From the NCBI GenBank assembly GCA_039583875.1, contig CM077149.1, positions 21,527,194 through 21,591,193 of the forward strand: a DNA stretch of 64,000 bases, read 5' to 3'. The stretch comes from Platanthera guangdongensis. Lineage: Eukaryota > Streptophyta > Magnoliopsida > Asparagales > Orchidaceae. The position numbers were made by a program, and so were the translations under genes. Below, piece by piece: positions 44,823 to 56,783 of this stretch. The notes under the pieces were generated by a model. That model made no database searches. It worked only from the letters and a program-made list of their open reading frames with translations, and was not told the DNA's origin. The first letter of the stretch is position 1, and each line of letters opens with the position of its first letter.

Positions 44823-47800
44823 ATTGTTTTATGTGCAGGTGAAGACCTATCCAACATCAAACTAGTAATGGTATCTTGATAGTGGGTGCTCAAAGCACAT
44901 GACAGGAAACAAGGACAACCTCACATCCTTCAAAGCCAATCTTGGACCCAAAGTCATATTTGGTGATTCAAACTTTGGACTGACAAAAGGATATGGTGTA
45001 GTCCAAATTGGGACACTCACATTCAAGAAGGTAGCCTATATGGAAGGACTGAAGCACAACTTCATCAGCATCTGTCAGTTATGTGATGAAGGCAACCAGG
45101 TGACTTTCAGCAAATCCTTATGCATGATCAAATCATAGGACAACACAACTGTGTTGACAGGTAAAAGGAAAGGTAACATTTATTTAGTAGACTTGCTTTC
45201 AACTGAAGTAGATATTTGCCTGTTTAACTCTATTAGTAGACCTAATGTATTATGGCATAAGAGATTAGGGCATATAAACCTTAGAACCATTGCTAGGCTA
45301 TCCAAGGACAACCTTGTTAGAGGACTACCTTCTGGCCCCTACAAGAAGGAAGGACTCTGCATGGCTTGTCAATTAGGCAAGCAAACTAAAAATAGTTTCA
45401 AGTCACTTAATAAGAGTGATTCACCTAGGATTTTGTATCTGTTACACATGTTTCTTTTTGGACCCATTACAGTATAAAGCTTAGGAGGTAAATCTTACAC
45501 TTTAGTGGTTGTAGATGACTTCTGTAGATTCACATGGGTGTTCTTTCTGAGGAAGAAGTCTGATAACTTTAAGTGTTTGACAGAGTTTCTCAAATGCATA
45601 CAGACTGAGTTCAATACTCACATTGCCCTGATCAGAAGTGATCATAGGACAGAGTTTGATTCTCTTCTTATGTAAGAGTTCTGTCAGAGTGAAGGGATCA
45701 GGCACACTTTCTCAGCTCCTAGAAATCCTCAACAAAATGGGGTAGCTGAAAGGAAAAATAGAACCCTTATTGAATCTGCCACTACATTGTTGTCAGATGC
45801 TCACCTTCCTCTATCTTTTTGGGCAGAGGCAGTGAACACCTCCAACTATGTGTTGAATAGAAGTTTAATACATAAACTGAAGGGCAAGACTCCCTATGAA
45901 TTACTCAAAGGGAAGAAACCTAAAGTAGATTATTTTAGAATTTTTGGTTGTATTTGTTATATTCATAATAATGACAAGAAGTACTTAGCAAAATTTCAAG
46001 CTAAAGCTGATGAATGAGTGTTTCTAGGATACTCCATTATCAGTAAGGCTTATAGGGTATATAATAAATCAACTCTTAAAATTAAAGAATCTGTTCACAT
46101 ATCTTTTGATGAATCTAACATGTCTTTCAAGGAGAAGAATACTTCTACCATAGAATCTTTGCAGGTACATTCTCTTGCTGAATACTTGGACAGATTACAA
46201 ATCATTCAAAAAGAGGAAAGCAGTGAAGATGAAGAAGACATTGAACATCCTGAAGAGAAACCTCTTGAAGAGTCAGTTGTTGTACCACAAGAGGAAACAA
46301 CAACACAGGTTGGTGAACAATCAACACCCCCTGTTGATTTAGTAACATCAAGAGACCATCCAATCTCCCAAGTGATTGGAGACATCTCTGCTGGTGTGCA
46401 AACCAGAAATCAGGTCAACCAAAACCTGATGCACACTTGCTTCCTTTCTCAAATTGAACCTCAATCCATTCAAGATGCTGAGCAAGATGCACACTGGATC
46501 ATTGCAATGCAAGAAGAGTTGTATCAATTTGAAAGGAACAAAGTTTGGGAACTAGTACCAAGGCCTAAGGATCACTCCATTGTTGGAACAAAGTGGGTGT
46601 TCAGAAATAAATTGGATGATCAAAGAGTAATTGTAAGGAACAAGGCAAGGCTAGTTGCTCAAGGGTACTCTCAAGAAGAAGGCATAGATTATGACCAGAC
46701 TTTTGCACCAGTTGCAAGGTTGGAGGTCATAAGAATCTTCTTAGCATATGCAGCACACAAAGGATTCAAAGTACCAGATGGATGTAAAGAGTGCCTTTCT
46801 CAATGGGGACATCAAAGAAGAAGTCTATGTCAGACAACCTCCAGGTTTTATCTCTTCATCTCATCCTGATTATGATTTTAAATTGAATAAAGCATTATAT
46901 GGTCTCAAGCAAGCTCCTAGAGCATGGTATGAGACCCTAGCATGCTTTCTCCTGAAAAATGAGTTTATAAGGGGTAGAGTAGACCAAACTCTTTTTATTA
47001 GAACTCATAAGTCTCATACCCTACTAGTACAAATCTATGTAGATGATATTATTTTTGGTTCTACTGATTCAAATTTGTGCAGAAGGTTCTAAAATCTAAT
47101 GCATTCTAAATTTGAAATGAGTAGCATGGGTGAGCTATCCTTCTTTCTAGGATTGCAAATCAAGCAACATGCTGAAGGCATATTTATTTCTCAAACCAAG
47201 TATGCAAAAGAATTGGTTAAGAAATTTGGTATGTCTGAAGCATCATGCATGAAAACACCTATGCCTACTAATGTTGTATTAGATGCTGATGAACATGGGA
47301 AACCTGTTGATCAGACAACATATAGAGCAATGATTGGCTCCTTATTGTACCTTACAGCTAGTAGACCTGACATAATGTTTGTTACATGCATATATGCTAG
47401 ATTCCAAGTGAACACTAGAGAGTCACACCTAACAATAGTAAAAAGGATTCTCATGTATGTAAAACGTTGTCCAAATCTAGGTCTCTGGTATCCAAAAGAT
47501 TCAGCATTTGACTTAACTGGATTTTCTAATGCTGATTATACTGGATGCAGAATTGACAGGAAAAGCACCAGTGGAACTTGTCAGTTTCTTGGTGACAGAC
47601 TTGTCTCTTGGTTTTGCAAGAAACAAACATCTGTGTCAACTTCAACTGCTGAGGCTGAATATATGGCTGCAGGTAGTTGTTGTTCACAAATATTATGTAT
47701 TCAAAACCAACTCCTATACTATGGTTACAACTTAGAGAAGTCTAAAATCTTTTGTGATAATACCATTGTTATTTCTATAGCTCAAAATCCAGTCCCCCAT

Positions 47801-47989
47801 AGTAGGACAAAACACATAGAAATTAGGCATCACTTCTTAAGGGATAATGTTGAGAAAAATAAAATTGAACTTCAGTATATCCCAACTGATTTACAAAGGG
47901 GAGATATTTTCACCAAACCCTTGGATGAAAAGAAACACACCTTCTTCCTAAATCAGTTAGGAATGTTAGATGGAGGAAGTTTAAAATAA
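44823..47989 (+). pseudogene. pol: E2 pol, broken
   Basis: Copia order. Protease LDSGCSKHMTG (about 44875) is preceded by TAG TAA. Integrase zinc-binding region 45255-45385; the first catalytic Asp block reads LLHMFLFGP, so Asp is replaced by Phe (about 45447); second block SDHRTEF; Glu in QQNGVAERK (about 45740). [10 protein letters not shown] (about 47037). RNase H TAEAEYMAAGSC (about 47645), FCDNTIVISI (about 47750). Stops at 45136, 45475, 45673, 46015 and 47090. A 2-bp loss near 46771 moves the frame inside RT. Ends TAA at 47987. Not functional; the lost integrase Asp would abolish integration by itself. Confidence 0.9.
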
Positions 47990-48079
47990 GTTCCAAGATT
48001 TTAAAACTCTAAAAATTGACCAAGACTAGGCAAACATTTTAATTTTTCTTGTGTATAGAGTGTTTTTGATCTTTGAACT

Positions 48080-48371
48080 GCGCTCGACGATTTTCCCCCC
48101 GATCGTCGAACGGAGATCGACGCTTTCTGAAATCGTCGACCAGAGTTCAGCGCTTCTCAGATAGTGCTCAACTATCTCTCCAGGTCAGCGATCGTCGAAC
48201 GAAGCTCGACGATTTTGTTTTCTGAACTATCGTCGAACGGAGCTCGACGCTCTCCAATATCGTCGAACGGAGATCGACGATGTTGATGACCTTTAAGTTT
48301 CCTTTAAAAGACCAGATTGTCGAACTGAGTTCAACGATCTTTCCTTTTCTGCGTCGAACCCTAATATAAAA
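48080..48371 (+). promoter_or_regulatory. Internal palindrome array and TATA box of E2
   Basis: About ten GTCGAACGGAGCTCGACG-type palindromes (48080-48340) between the pol stop and the extra ORF, then TATAAAA at 48365-48371, about 30 bp later and about 115 bp before the ATG at 48485. Same arrangement as E1 6345-6719. Confidence 0.75.
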
Positions 48372-48484
48372 CTCTTTTTTCGGCCGTCGTTCTCCCTCGC
48401 GCTTTCATACTTTCTACAAAAATTCTCTTTCCATCCAAACTTCTCTACACTTGGTCGTTTGTTTGTTGATTTTTGCAGGTAACA

Positions 48485-51220
48485 ATGGTCGTCTCAGTTG
48501 CAGTCGTGGCCGCCATGAAATTTGATGCAGGATTTGATATAGATATGGACTCTTTCAATAACAGTGATCAGATTTTCCAAGAAATTCTAGAACTTTTCAA
48601 GGAGCAATAGCTAGTTACTATAATGTCCACCAGAATCAAATTGGCTGCTGATGAAATAAAGGAGTGGGTCTATACTGCCCACAACCAGGGCCAGAATACA
48701 GTGATTGGCACAGTATCAGGAACGCAGGTACCTCTTACACCTGCTGCCCTGACAGAGATTTTTGGATTGAATTCTGGAGAGGACTCTGCTGAACTGTCTG
48801 GAGAAGAATTTTCTGATTTACTTGCTAGAATGGGTCATTCTGATGCAAACCCTAGCAAGCTGCTGAAGAAACATTTGGCTGTTGAGTACAGGTTCTTAGC
48901 TGATGTGGTTGGAAAAGTCTTGTTGGCCAAACACTCAGCCCATGATACCATCTCCAGGTATCAGCTGTGTTTGATGGGTGCTATTGTAGATAAGAAATAG
49001 TTGAACTGGGGAGAAGTCTTCTTTGATCTGATCAAGAAGAAGATCAATAAGAACTTTGTCAACTTTGGAAGGATACTAGGGCTATTTCTTCAAAACAGAT
49101 GCCCTGCACTGCTAGTCTCAAATGGGATTCACATCAATGCCTCTAAGAGGCTCTCCTGTGCCCTGTTTGGCAAATGGGACAGGCAGATAGTGAAGCCCAG
49201 CAGGCCCTCTGCATCTACTACTTCAGGCACAAGGACTGTTGCAGTCTCTTCCCCTCAAGTCTCTGCCCCTACAGAAGACTTGCTTGCTGCTTCTCCTCCT
49301 CCTCCACCTCTTATTTCATCTCCACCAGTCACCTCCACCATTCAAATTTCCTCCACAATCATTATTTCAACCCCATCTCCAACTTCAATTTCTCCACCTC
49401 CACCTCTCACAGAAGAACTTTTCCATACTTTACATCACTACCCACAACAAGAAATTGATTCATCATCTCAACTTCCATCTTTCACACTTCTGGATGATTC
49501 CTTTATGGATGATTCCCCTTCATCCCCTCTTGATCTACCCTCTTCTTCCACATCTTACCAACAGTTACTTCAAGATATCATTGCACAACCCTCCTTCACG
49601 CACTCTGTTTCCATTCCATTATCTTCAATTTCCACAATCCCCATATCTCAATCCTCCTTTCCGCCATACACCAGCTCTCCACCAACATCTCCAGCTATTA
49701 CACCTTCATTCTCTACCTCTGCTCAAGTCCCTATTGAGCATGTAGATCTTCAAGCCTTAGCAGACAGACTTTATGAGCTGATAGCTCCCAGGCTATCCCT
49801 CTTGTTGGAGACCTCCTTGGCTCCACTTTTAAAGTCAATTGCAGACCTGTCTTCCAGGCTCTCCTCCCTCATTCCTCCTCAGGCAATCCCTTCATCTGGG
49901 TGCCTTGATCCAGTCCTGACTGAATCTAGGCAGGGGGAGATGCCTCATGAAGTGGTTAGATTGCCTGCTGCTGTTACCCCAGTTCAAGCTCAAGCCTCAA
50001 CACCACAAGTTACAGTTTTCTCAATGGACCTCAGGTCATTATTATCAGATTTTGATTATATATATTTCAGCTGTCTTCCAGAGCATACTGCAGTCCAGCC
50101 ATCTGAAGATCTGTCTAAGGCCATTGTGCCTATTTCAAGCTGTGACACTAGCTTAATTTATTCTTTTATAAAGTCCCTTTCTGCTGCTGCCCCTGCTATT
50201 TTTGTTGCTGCTGCTTCTACTGATATTGTTGATATTGCTGTTAATTCTGATGTTTCAGTATCTGAGGACATACATATGACAGAGGCATTTGAATTTGAGC
50301 CTACTGTTATTGCTGATACTGAACCTGTTGTATCTAAAAGTATTTTATCTGTATCTACTACTGCTGTACCTTCCATTTCTGAGAGTGTTACTTCTGAAAG
50401 TTTTGTATCTGCTGATGTAATCTCCTCTGCTAGTGTTGCTTATATTCCTCCTTCTACTATTACTGCCACAACTGCTGTCACTACTGTTACCTCTGCTCAA
50501 TCCCAACAACAGATAGACTATCTTAAAAGGATTGATGCACTATATGATGAACAAAGCTCAGAAAGTGATCAATATAGGACTGATTCGGATGACTCCTCTG
50601 CAACTATTGTAAGGAAAAGAAAGGCCAGAAGCAAGGCTATGACAAGGGTTCCTCCAGCTAAAGTCAAAGACATAAATGATATTCCCTATTACATACTGCA
50701 TAACTGTCCCATCACAGAACATTGGATGCAATATTCCAAAAATCAACTAAAGGCTATGAAAAAGAAGAGAAAATATGAGAAAGGTTCCTCTCAGTTCCAT
50801 CATCCTCCTCCTCCTCCTCCTGATGCAGGTGCAGGTGGTAGCTCTGCTACTCAACCCTCTGCCAGAAGCCAAACCCCTTATCAGCCTCAAGGAAGATCTC
50901 AACATAGGGGAAGCCAATCCAGAGGCTATCAGTCAAGGAGAGGAAGCTATAGAGGAAACCAAAGAGAATTTCAAGTATACTCCAAAGTCTATTCCAGGCA
51001 ACACCCTTATTTAAGGGTAGGACAAGCTTCCTCTGATACTACTTCAGGTCCCTTTCCCTACAAGCTTAAAGAGTTAGTCTCATCCAGAACTCCTGCAGAC
51101 AATTCCTCCAATAGATATAAGCCTCCAGTTCCCTTTGAGGATCCAGAGAACAACCCTACTTCTTGGACAGCCAGAATGAAGGAATTAGCTGCTCTGGACC
51201 AGATCAAGAAAGCCAGATAA
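48485..51220 (+). pseudogene. E2 env-like extra ORF (ORF3), two stops
   Basis: ATG at 48485 (MVVSVAVVAA); one frame to TAA 51218, about 911 codons, with TAG at 48608 and 48998. The N-terminal 200 residues (VSGTQVPLTPAALTEIFGL, VVGKVLLAKHSAHDTIS, NWGEVFFDLIKKK, FGRILGLFL) match the E1 ORF by eye in order and spacing. The middle (about 49200-50500) is Pro/Ser/Thr-rich and low complexity. The C-terminal part is Arg/Gly/Ser-rich, suggestive of nucleic-acid binding, not of an envelope protein. AAAPAIFVAAAS (about 50190) is too short and interrupted for a confident membrane span. Function unknown. Confidence 0.78.
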
Positions 51221-51612
51221 TAAGGCAAAGACACTTCCAATATTACTACATTATCTGATCAAAGGAAAAAAGAACTTGAAAGATATTAATCCAGCAAGTT
51301 TTTTGATTCTGAAAGCTACATGAAGCTGCATCCTGAAGCTGTAGAGCCCAGGCCTAAGCAACAAACTTCTTTAGGTGCAGCTGATGACAGAAGATCAAAA
51401 AAGGAAGCTTTAAATCCAAACAGAGAAATAGTACTTATAAAGAGCAAGGAAAAGGAGTAATTCTATAAGGTGACAATATATGATGTTTTATAATCTGTCT
51501 GAGATAATATCTGTGATTCTGCAATGTCTTATTTATTGCATTTCTGCTTTGTATATTGTTGTTTTTATTTCAATATCTGTAAATAGTAATCCTAACCCAA
51601 ATAGGGGGAGAT
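51221..51612 (+). other. E2 3' spacer and polypurine tract
   Basis: Noncoding, ending in AGGGGGAGA (51603-51611) one base before the LTR, identical to that of E1. Confidence 0.85.
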
Positions 51613-53190
51613 TGTTGGAACACCCTATTACTGATTTGGGTCAGGATCACTATGTCTCTTAGGAAACCTATTTTGACCTCATTGTATAGATATAAAGGTC
51701 AATTAGAATTGAGTCTAAGGGTTAGTACTTATGTTTGGAAGCTGCCCTCAAGACCAGGATTTTCAGTTTCTGGAGACTAAGTCATTTCGTCGAGCTCAGT
51801 ACGACGAACCGTCAAACTCCATTCGACGATCGGTGAGCTCACTTCGATGAATCGTCGAACTCCATTCGACGATCTCTGAGCTCAACTTCAACAAGTCGTC
51901 GAACTCCATTCGACGATCTTCGAGCTCAGATCGACGATCTTGACTTCAGTTTGGTTCTCAATCTCTGAGCTCAGTTCGATGATAGTTGAGCTCAGATCGA
52001 CGATCTCTGTTTTTGTCTAAGTCCAAATCTCTAAACTCAGTTCAACGATAGTGGAGCTCAGTTCGACGATTTTCTGAAGAGTTCAACGATTTTCAAGATA
52101 CAAATTTGGACAGCTGTGTAATTATTGTCAGCATTGAATTCAGAGATCTTGTAGCCATTTTCAATTAATCTGGAGCAAGTTTCAAGGAATTATCAAGGAA
52201 TGTTTTATTGGACTTTCCTCCAGAAGACAAAAGAAATTAAGGAAGTAATTTATGATAGGCCAACGGCTATCTTGGACAATGGATCATTTCTATTCAGACA
52301 AAAAGGAATAAAAGATTAGATTTTTCATTATTCCTGCAGGAGAAGAACAAGAAGTTAGAAAAAATTCTCTGAAACAACAACTCTTACACAACAACAATCA
52401 CACAAGTGAAAGAAAAAAAAAGGGTTGCAAGTCTCAAAGATTCATACAAGAACACCATCACAAAAGGAGATCAACCAACTGAAACTTTTAGATCCCGTTT
52501 GATTCAAGTGTTCAAGGTCATCATCATTCAAGACTCCAGACACCTCACATTTCAGTTGTTGCTGAAATCATCATTTGCTGGATATCAATTTTCTGAAGGT
52601 CTATCACCCTACTACAAAGCTTCACTTCCTGAAAAACTACAGATCTCAGGGGGAGCTTTGACAACATCCACTATCTTCTCTCTGACTGTTGACAGAGAAG
52701 ATCCCTCTCATCCCTCTCTCACTCTCTACTGTAAAGGGTTTTTCAAACTCCCTTCAAAAGTTTGTGTTTGGTTTTTGAGCACCTTATCAAAAGCCCATTG
52801 GTGGCAAGACACCTGATCAAAAAATCTGGTTTGGTTTTTGAGCACCTTATCAAAAGCTCATTGGTGCCCAGGACACCTGATCAACTCATCCTGTAGTGGA
52901 TTCCTACCTAGGGTGGTAGAAGAGTGGATGTACCCAGGTTGATTGGGGAACCACTATAGCTCCTTGTGTCATCTGGTTGCATATTTTTCTTTTGTTTCTG
53001 GCTGTGCTTTGTGATTGCTTTGTGTTTAATCTGTGATTAGATAGTTGCTTCTTATCTAGATTACTTTATATTAATTGCTTCCCTGTTCACTTAGGATTAC
53101 AACAACTGTTGTAAAAAGTTTTTAGCAAACACCATACTCTATTCACCCCCTCCCCCCTCTAGAGTATATCAGATCTAACTTGCACTTTCA
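51613..53190 (+). repeat. E2 3' LTR
   Basis: 1578 bp, TGTTGGAACACC to CACTTTCA, same content as the 5' LTR, including palindromes (51788-52092), 63-bp repeat and stem-loop (52923-52955). Confidence 0.95.
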
Positions 53191-53195
53191 GTTTG

Positions 53196-53518
53196 GCTTA
53201 GTGCCTAAGTGGTAGGTCTGTGTGACCAGTGAGGTCCTGCGGGATCTATGCTATATGCTCCTAAGCAGCTGAGTTTTGGAGGGAGAGCCTTGTCTAACAC
53301 ACTGTTAGAAAGGCGCAGATGGATAGTGGATGTACCCAAGATTGGGGAACCACTATAAAACTTTTTTGTCGTTTGTGATTATTCTTGATAGGTAAAACTA
53401 ACCTATTCACTAAGCACAAAAATCAGCTAACAAGTAAGAAGATTAAAATAGAGACAAAAACCTATTCACCCCCTCCCCCCCTCTAGGTGATTAGCTAGCT
53501 TTGATAACAAGACTTTCA
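53196..53518 (+). repeat. E3 solo LTR, right part
   Basis: Continues the hairpin array broken at 41064 (GCTTAGTGCC, GGTCTGTGTGACC), then stem-loop, C run and TTTCA end. Confidence 0.93.
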
Positions 53519-53523
53519 GCAAC

Positions 53524-55660
53524 CCATGACTTAATGTTAACTCGTATGAGATGACTGCCAATTTCTTGGGCCAAATGCCCCTAACCATTAGTCATGGGTT
53601 TGACATGTATGAAATATTGATCATTCAGAATTTCTTCATTTTTTTCCAAATTGTTTTGGACCATAATTTAAATTAGTTAATTAAGTGACCTGGGTCACTT
53701 TGAACATGAACTACTCTAACCAGTGGTCCATTATGTCTAAAAAATTATTTGAGGTTCATATAGGTTAAAAATGTCTATTCATCAAAAATCATGATTTTGC
53801 AAATTGAATTTCCATATATTTTCTATTTATGATTAAATCCATAAATAATCCATTTTCCATATGAAGTACATAAAATATACAACCAAAAACTCATAGAAAA
53901 TTACTGGTGATCAAAATTGATATATTAATACTCAAGACAGAAATTCATGATTCTAGTCGATGATTTGACCTAACATAATTTCATATGGACATTATTCCCA
54001 AAATGCCACTACTAGTGTTTTCAGTATATATGATCATCCAAAAATTCTCAAATAATTATACTGGGTTTGAATCACAGAAATAAGATAGTATAAATTTTCC
54101 CATAATTTTTCAACAGAATTTTACCTTACTTTTAAAATCATTTCCAAAAGGGTAAAATTGTAAATCTACTATGTACACAAGATATATTCCTCAAATAGAC
54201 TTATAATTCTTTTCAGAGATGTACAATGTCCTATTAAGGCTTGTATCAAAATTTTAGAATATTACAAGATCATTAAACCTATAACTAATTTTTATTTCCA
54301 AAAGAGTTCATTTTCCAATAATTCAAAATAATGGGATTTTTGTTACCAAAAATCTCACTCTTTCTATGGGAGGTGTAATTCATCCCTATTTGCTTCTGTC
54401 CAAAATCCCATGGACATTCATTAGGCCAAATGGGCTAACTTCCCAATTTTACATTTGGCACCATATATTTCAAATCTACCTCCACCGTGCATGTTTGATT
54501 TCCCCAATATACAGAAGTCCAAATGGCCTGAAACTTTTACCATGATCATATCATGACCCAATGTCCATGCCACCCAAATTTGGAGGAATTTAGAAGAGGG
54601 AATCTTCTTATATTCCATTACTTAATGAATGATATTTTTATAAAGACTATAGAAAAATAAATTCTAAAAAATCTGATTTTTGAACAAGACCTAAGTCTAG
54701 CATAAACACATGTATGTCCAACATTTCATGACATGTAGACTTAGGGTTTGGTTTGGGCACTAATTTAAACATTTGCCCTAGCCTAGGACCAGTTTTAGTA
54801 GAATGGCCCTACATGGAGCTATATTGCTCCACATTTCAAGTTTAAGGTGTCAAATTAATGGTAAGCGTAGATCTACCTTTTTCATGTTGAGCATCAATTC
54901 TGAAAATGCCTCTAAGAGGCCTAAAATTTACAAACAAGTTGTTGTTCAATTAGTGACAGAAAGTGAATATTTAAATGAACCTATAGTTTTAATATAAATA
55001 ATGGACGACATCGGCTCATCTTCCTCAATAAGCCAATGGTCTAGATTGCTTCGACCTATAGTAGCTTTCTTTGGTATTTCCCAACCATCTGGTCACCGCC
55101 ACTGCTGGCGATTGTTGCCACCACCTCCATTGAGGTGGCTGCTAGCATTTCCGGTGACGTGGCCGCCAGAGATAGCTCCTCTAGCGAACCCGTGCAAGAA
55201 GAAATACTAGGCATGCTCCCTCTCACATGGAATCGGGATCATTTGAGCTTGACATCTCTCCTAATGGATCTAGAAGACTAGCACAGAGGGAGGGGAGGAG
55301 AAACGGACCCTTAGACGAGCTTGACGGCGGGTTTGGTGGTGGTGTGCCATGGCCGACCCATGCTCCAGCGATCTAGCTCTTTTCCTGATTTCTCCAGCTA
55401 ATCCTCTGGTCCAGAGATTGTTTCCCACTCTTTCTGGCTCAATAATGGCAATGACAGCTTTGCAGTGTGAAGGTGATAGTGGTCTTCTCACCTCTCCTTT
55501 TATACGACGAGATGAAGTTTATGTGTCTGCCACGTGTCACTCATGTAATGGACCGCCAATTATTGCCCTAAATAGGTCTTCTTGAACTGATCAATAGATT
55601 TGTTGTAGAGATAGATTCCAAATGTCCCTTCACAATTTTATCCTAAACCCAGTTCAGCCG
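53524..55660 (+). other. E4 LTR interior, noncoding
   Basis: AT-rich to about 54990, then a more GC-rich stretch (55000-55580). ORFs here are short and have no domain. An AATGGACCGCCAATTATTG block precedes a promoter-like region. Confidence 0.6.
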
Positions 55661-55661
55661 G

Positions 55662-55669
55662 TATAAAAG
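55662..55669 (+). promoter_or_regulatory. TATA-like box of E4
   Basis: TATAAAAG in the context CCGGTATAAAAGTG. It lies about 60 bp before the palindromes, so here the array would be transcribed, unlike in E1, E8 and E10. Confidence 0.5.
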
Positions 55670-55721
55670 TGAACCGACCAACGCAGCTTTTCAGACTGAA
55701 AAATTCTCCAAGTCCAAAAGC

Positions 55722-56110
55722 GTTGAGTGTGTTGACACCAATCAATGTCGCGTTGAGTGGTGTCGACACCACTCAATGCCTTCAGCACTCCAGAAAAATC
55801 TCAAGTCAAAAGCATTGATTGGTGTTGACACCACTCAAGGCCACGTTGAGAGGTGTTGACACCACTCAATGTCGTCAGTATTCCAGAAATTCTAGGTAAA
55901 AAACATTGAGTGGTCGCTGAATGGCGTCAAGATCACTCGACGCCTAAAGTTTCCCAAGTATTTATAAGTTAAATTCATCGAGATCCCTCGATGCTTATTC
56001 AAATGGAGTCGAAATCACTCGACGCTTAAAGTTTCCCGAGTATTTTTTAAGTTAAATTCGTCGGGTGGCATCATGTTCACTCGAATCACTGGACGCTTTC
56101 GGAGCTTGAG
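55722..56110 (+). repeat. Composite palindrome array in E4
   Basis: Units combine the E6-type arms TTGAGTG/CACTCAA with the E1-type centre GTGTCGACAC. 55753-55776 is a perfect 24-bp palindrome: TTGAGTGGTGTC followed by its exact reverse complement. Later units decay (GGTGTTGACACC) and grade into TCGAAATCACTCGACGC repeats. Confidence 0.88.
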
Positions 56111-56172
56111 TTAATTCTCCTGACTCAAAATACGTGTGAGGGGTCTAGCGCGAAATGGGATGTTACAGGGCA

Positions 56173-56706
56173 TTTGTGCCTGAGTTGTAGGATTCAGTTG
56201 TGAATCTGTGTGGTAGGGCTTTTGGCCTGAGGTAGGATCTGGTTCAGATCTGAGGTAGGAGAGTCATTCTCTCTAATTTGCAGGGCTATCCTCCTAGCCT
56301 GAGTTGTAAGACTTTGAGGAAAGTCTGAGGTAGGTGATATTTGGATCACTGTGCTATAGGATCATTGCTTGCTCTAAGTTGTAGGTGCTTGGGCCTGAGT
56401 GTAGGACTTGGAGAAGTTTGAGAAATCCTAAGAGATTTGTGTTGTAAGCTCACTAATCCGAGTTTGGAGAAGTTGGTCTTGTCTAACAATCTATTAGAAA
56501 AGTGAGAGGGATAGTGGATGTACCCATACTATAGGGAACCACTATAAATTACTTGTGTATTGGTTGTGTTCTTTAAAGCTAAACTATAGACTAAAACACA
56601 CAACACAGTAAACCAGGAAACGATAGGAAGGTTACCCAAAAGACCTTAAACCTATTCACCCCCCCCCCTCTAGGTGATTAGCTACTGTTGAAGCTAAAGA
56701 GTTTCA
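56173..56706 (+). repeat. E6 5' LTR, right part
   Basis: Resumes the mini-hairpin array (for example GGATCTGGTTCAGATC and AGACTTTGAGGAAAGTCT), then stem-loop 56513-56543, C run and end GAGTTTCA. Confidence 0.92.
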
Positions 56707-56708
56707 AG

Positions 56709-56719
56709 TGGTATCAGAG
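56709..56719 (+). other. E6 primer-binding site (initiator tRNA-Met)
   Basis: TGGTATCAGAG, the best match of the three Sirevirus sites here. Confidence 0.88.
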
Positions 56720-56783
56720 AGGGTTGCCTAAAAAGGACTTAACAGTGTCAGTTGATCTCCAGGAGTAGATACTATCAGTGCTT

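Larger units (their letters stand above)
41065..53190 (+). mobile_element. E2: complete Sirevirus-type copia retrotransposon
   Basis: 12,126 bp: LTRs 41065-42649 and 51613-53190, GTTTG duplications at 41060-41064 and 53191-53195, tRNA-Met-type primer site, gag, pol, extra ORF, polypurine tract. LTRs look about 97% identical by eye. It is the youngest layer of the right-hand nest. Gag is nearly open; pol and the extra ORF are broken. Confidence 0.96.
39145..53518 (+). mobile_element. E3: Sirevirus solo LTR, split by E2
   Basis: TGTTGGGTCTATTG at 39145 to GACTTTCA at 53518, flanked by perfect GCAAC duplications (39140-39144, 53519-53523). Without E2 it is about 2.24 kb, one LTR with no interior, as left by recombination between the two LTRs of an element. 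U5 contains the conserved stem-loop (53325-53354) and C run. Confidence 0.93.
37168..56167 (+). mobile_element. E4: Tekay/Del-like solo LTR carrying E3 and E2
   Basis: Starts TGTAAGACCCCC, ends GATGTTACA, flanked by GGGCA duplications (37163-37167, 56168-56172). Outside E3 it is about 4.6 kb (37168-39139/44 and 53524-56167) with no gag or pol, so it is best read as a solo LTR. Its first about 1 kb is clearly related to E7 at 62688 (shared blocks CTTATGCCCAG, CCATTAGTCATAAA, ACTTATATGA). Assignment to Tekay/Del rests on the termini and size; no coding domain confirms it. Confidence 0.8.

Noticed and set aside
39145..53518. E3 as a full-length element with E2 as its interior
   Set aside because: The E2 LTRs differ from E3, E2 has its own GTTTG duplication, and the two E3 parts join into one LTR, not two.
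55001..55585. Possible cellular exons in the GC-richer part of E4
   Set aside because: ORFs are under 80 codons, with no splice-consistent series or recognisable domain, and the region lies between proven LTR ends.
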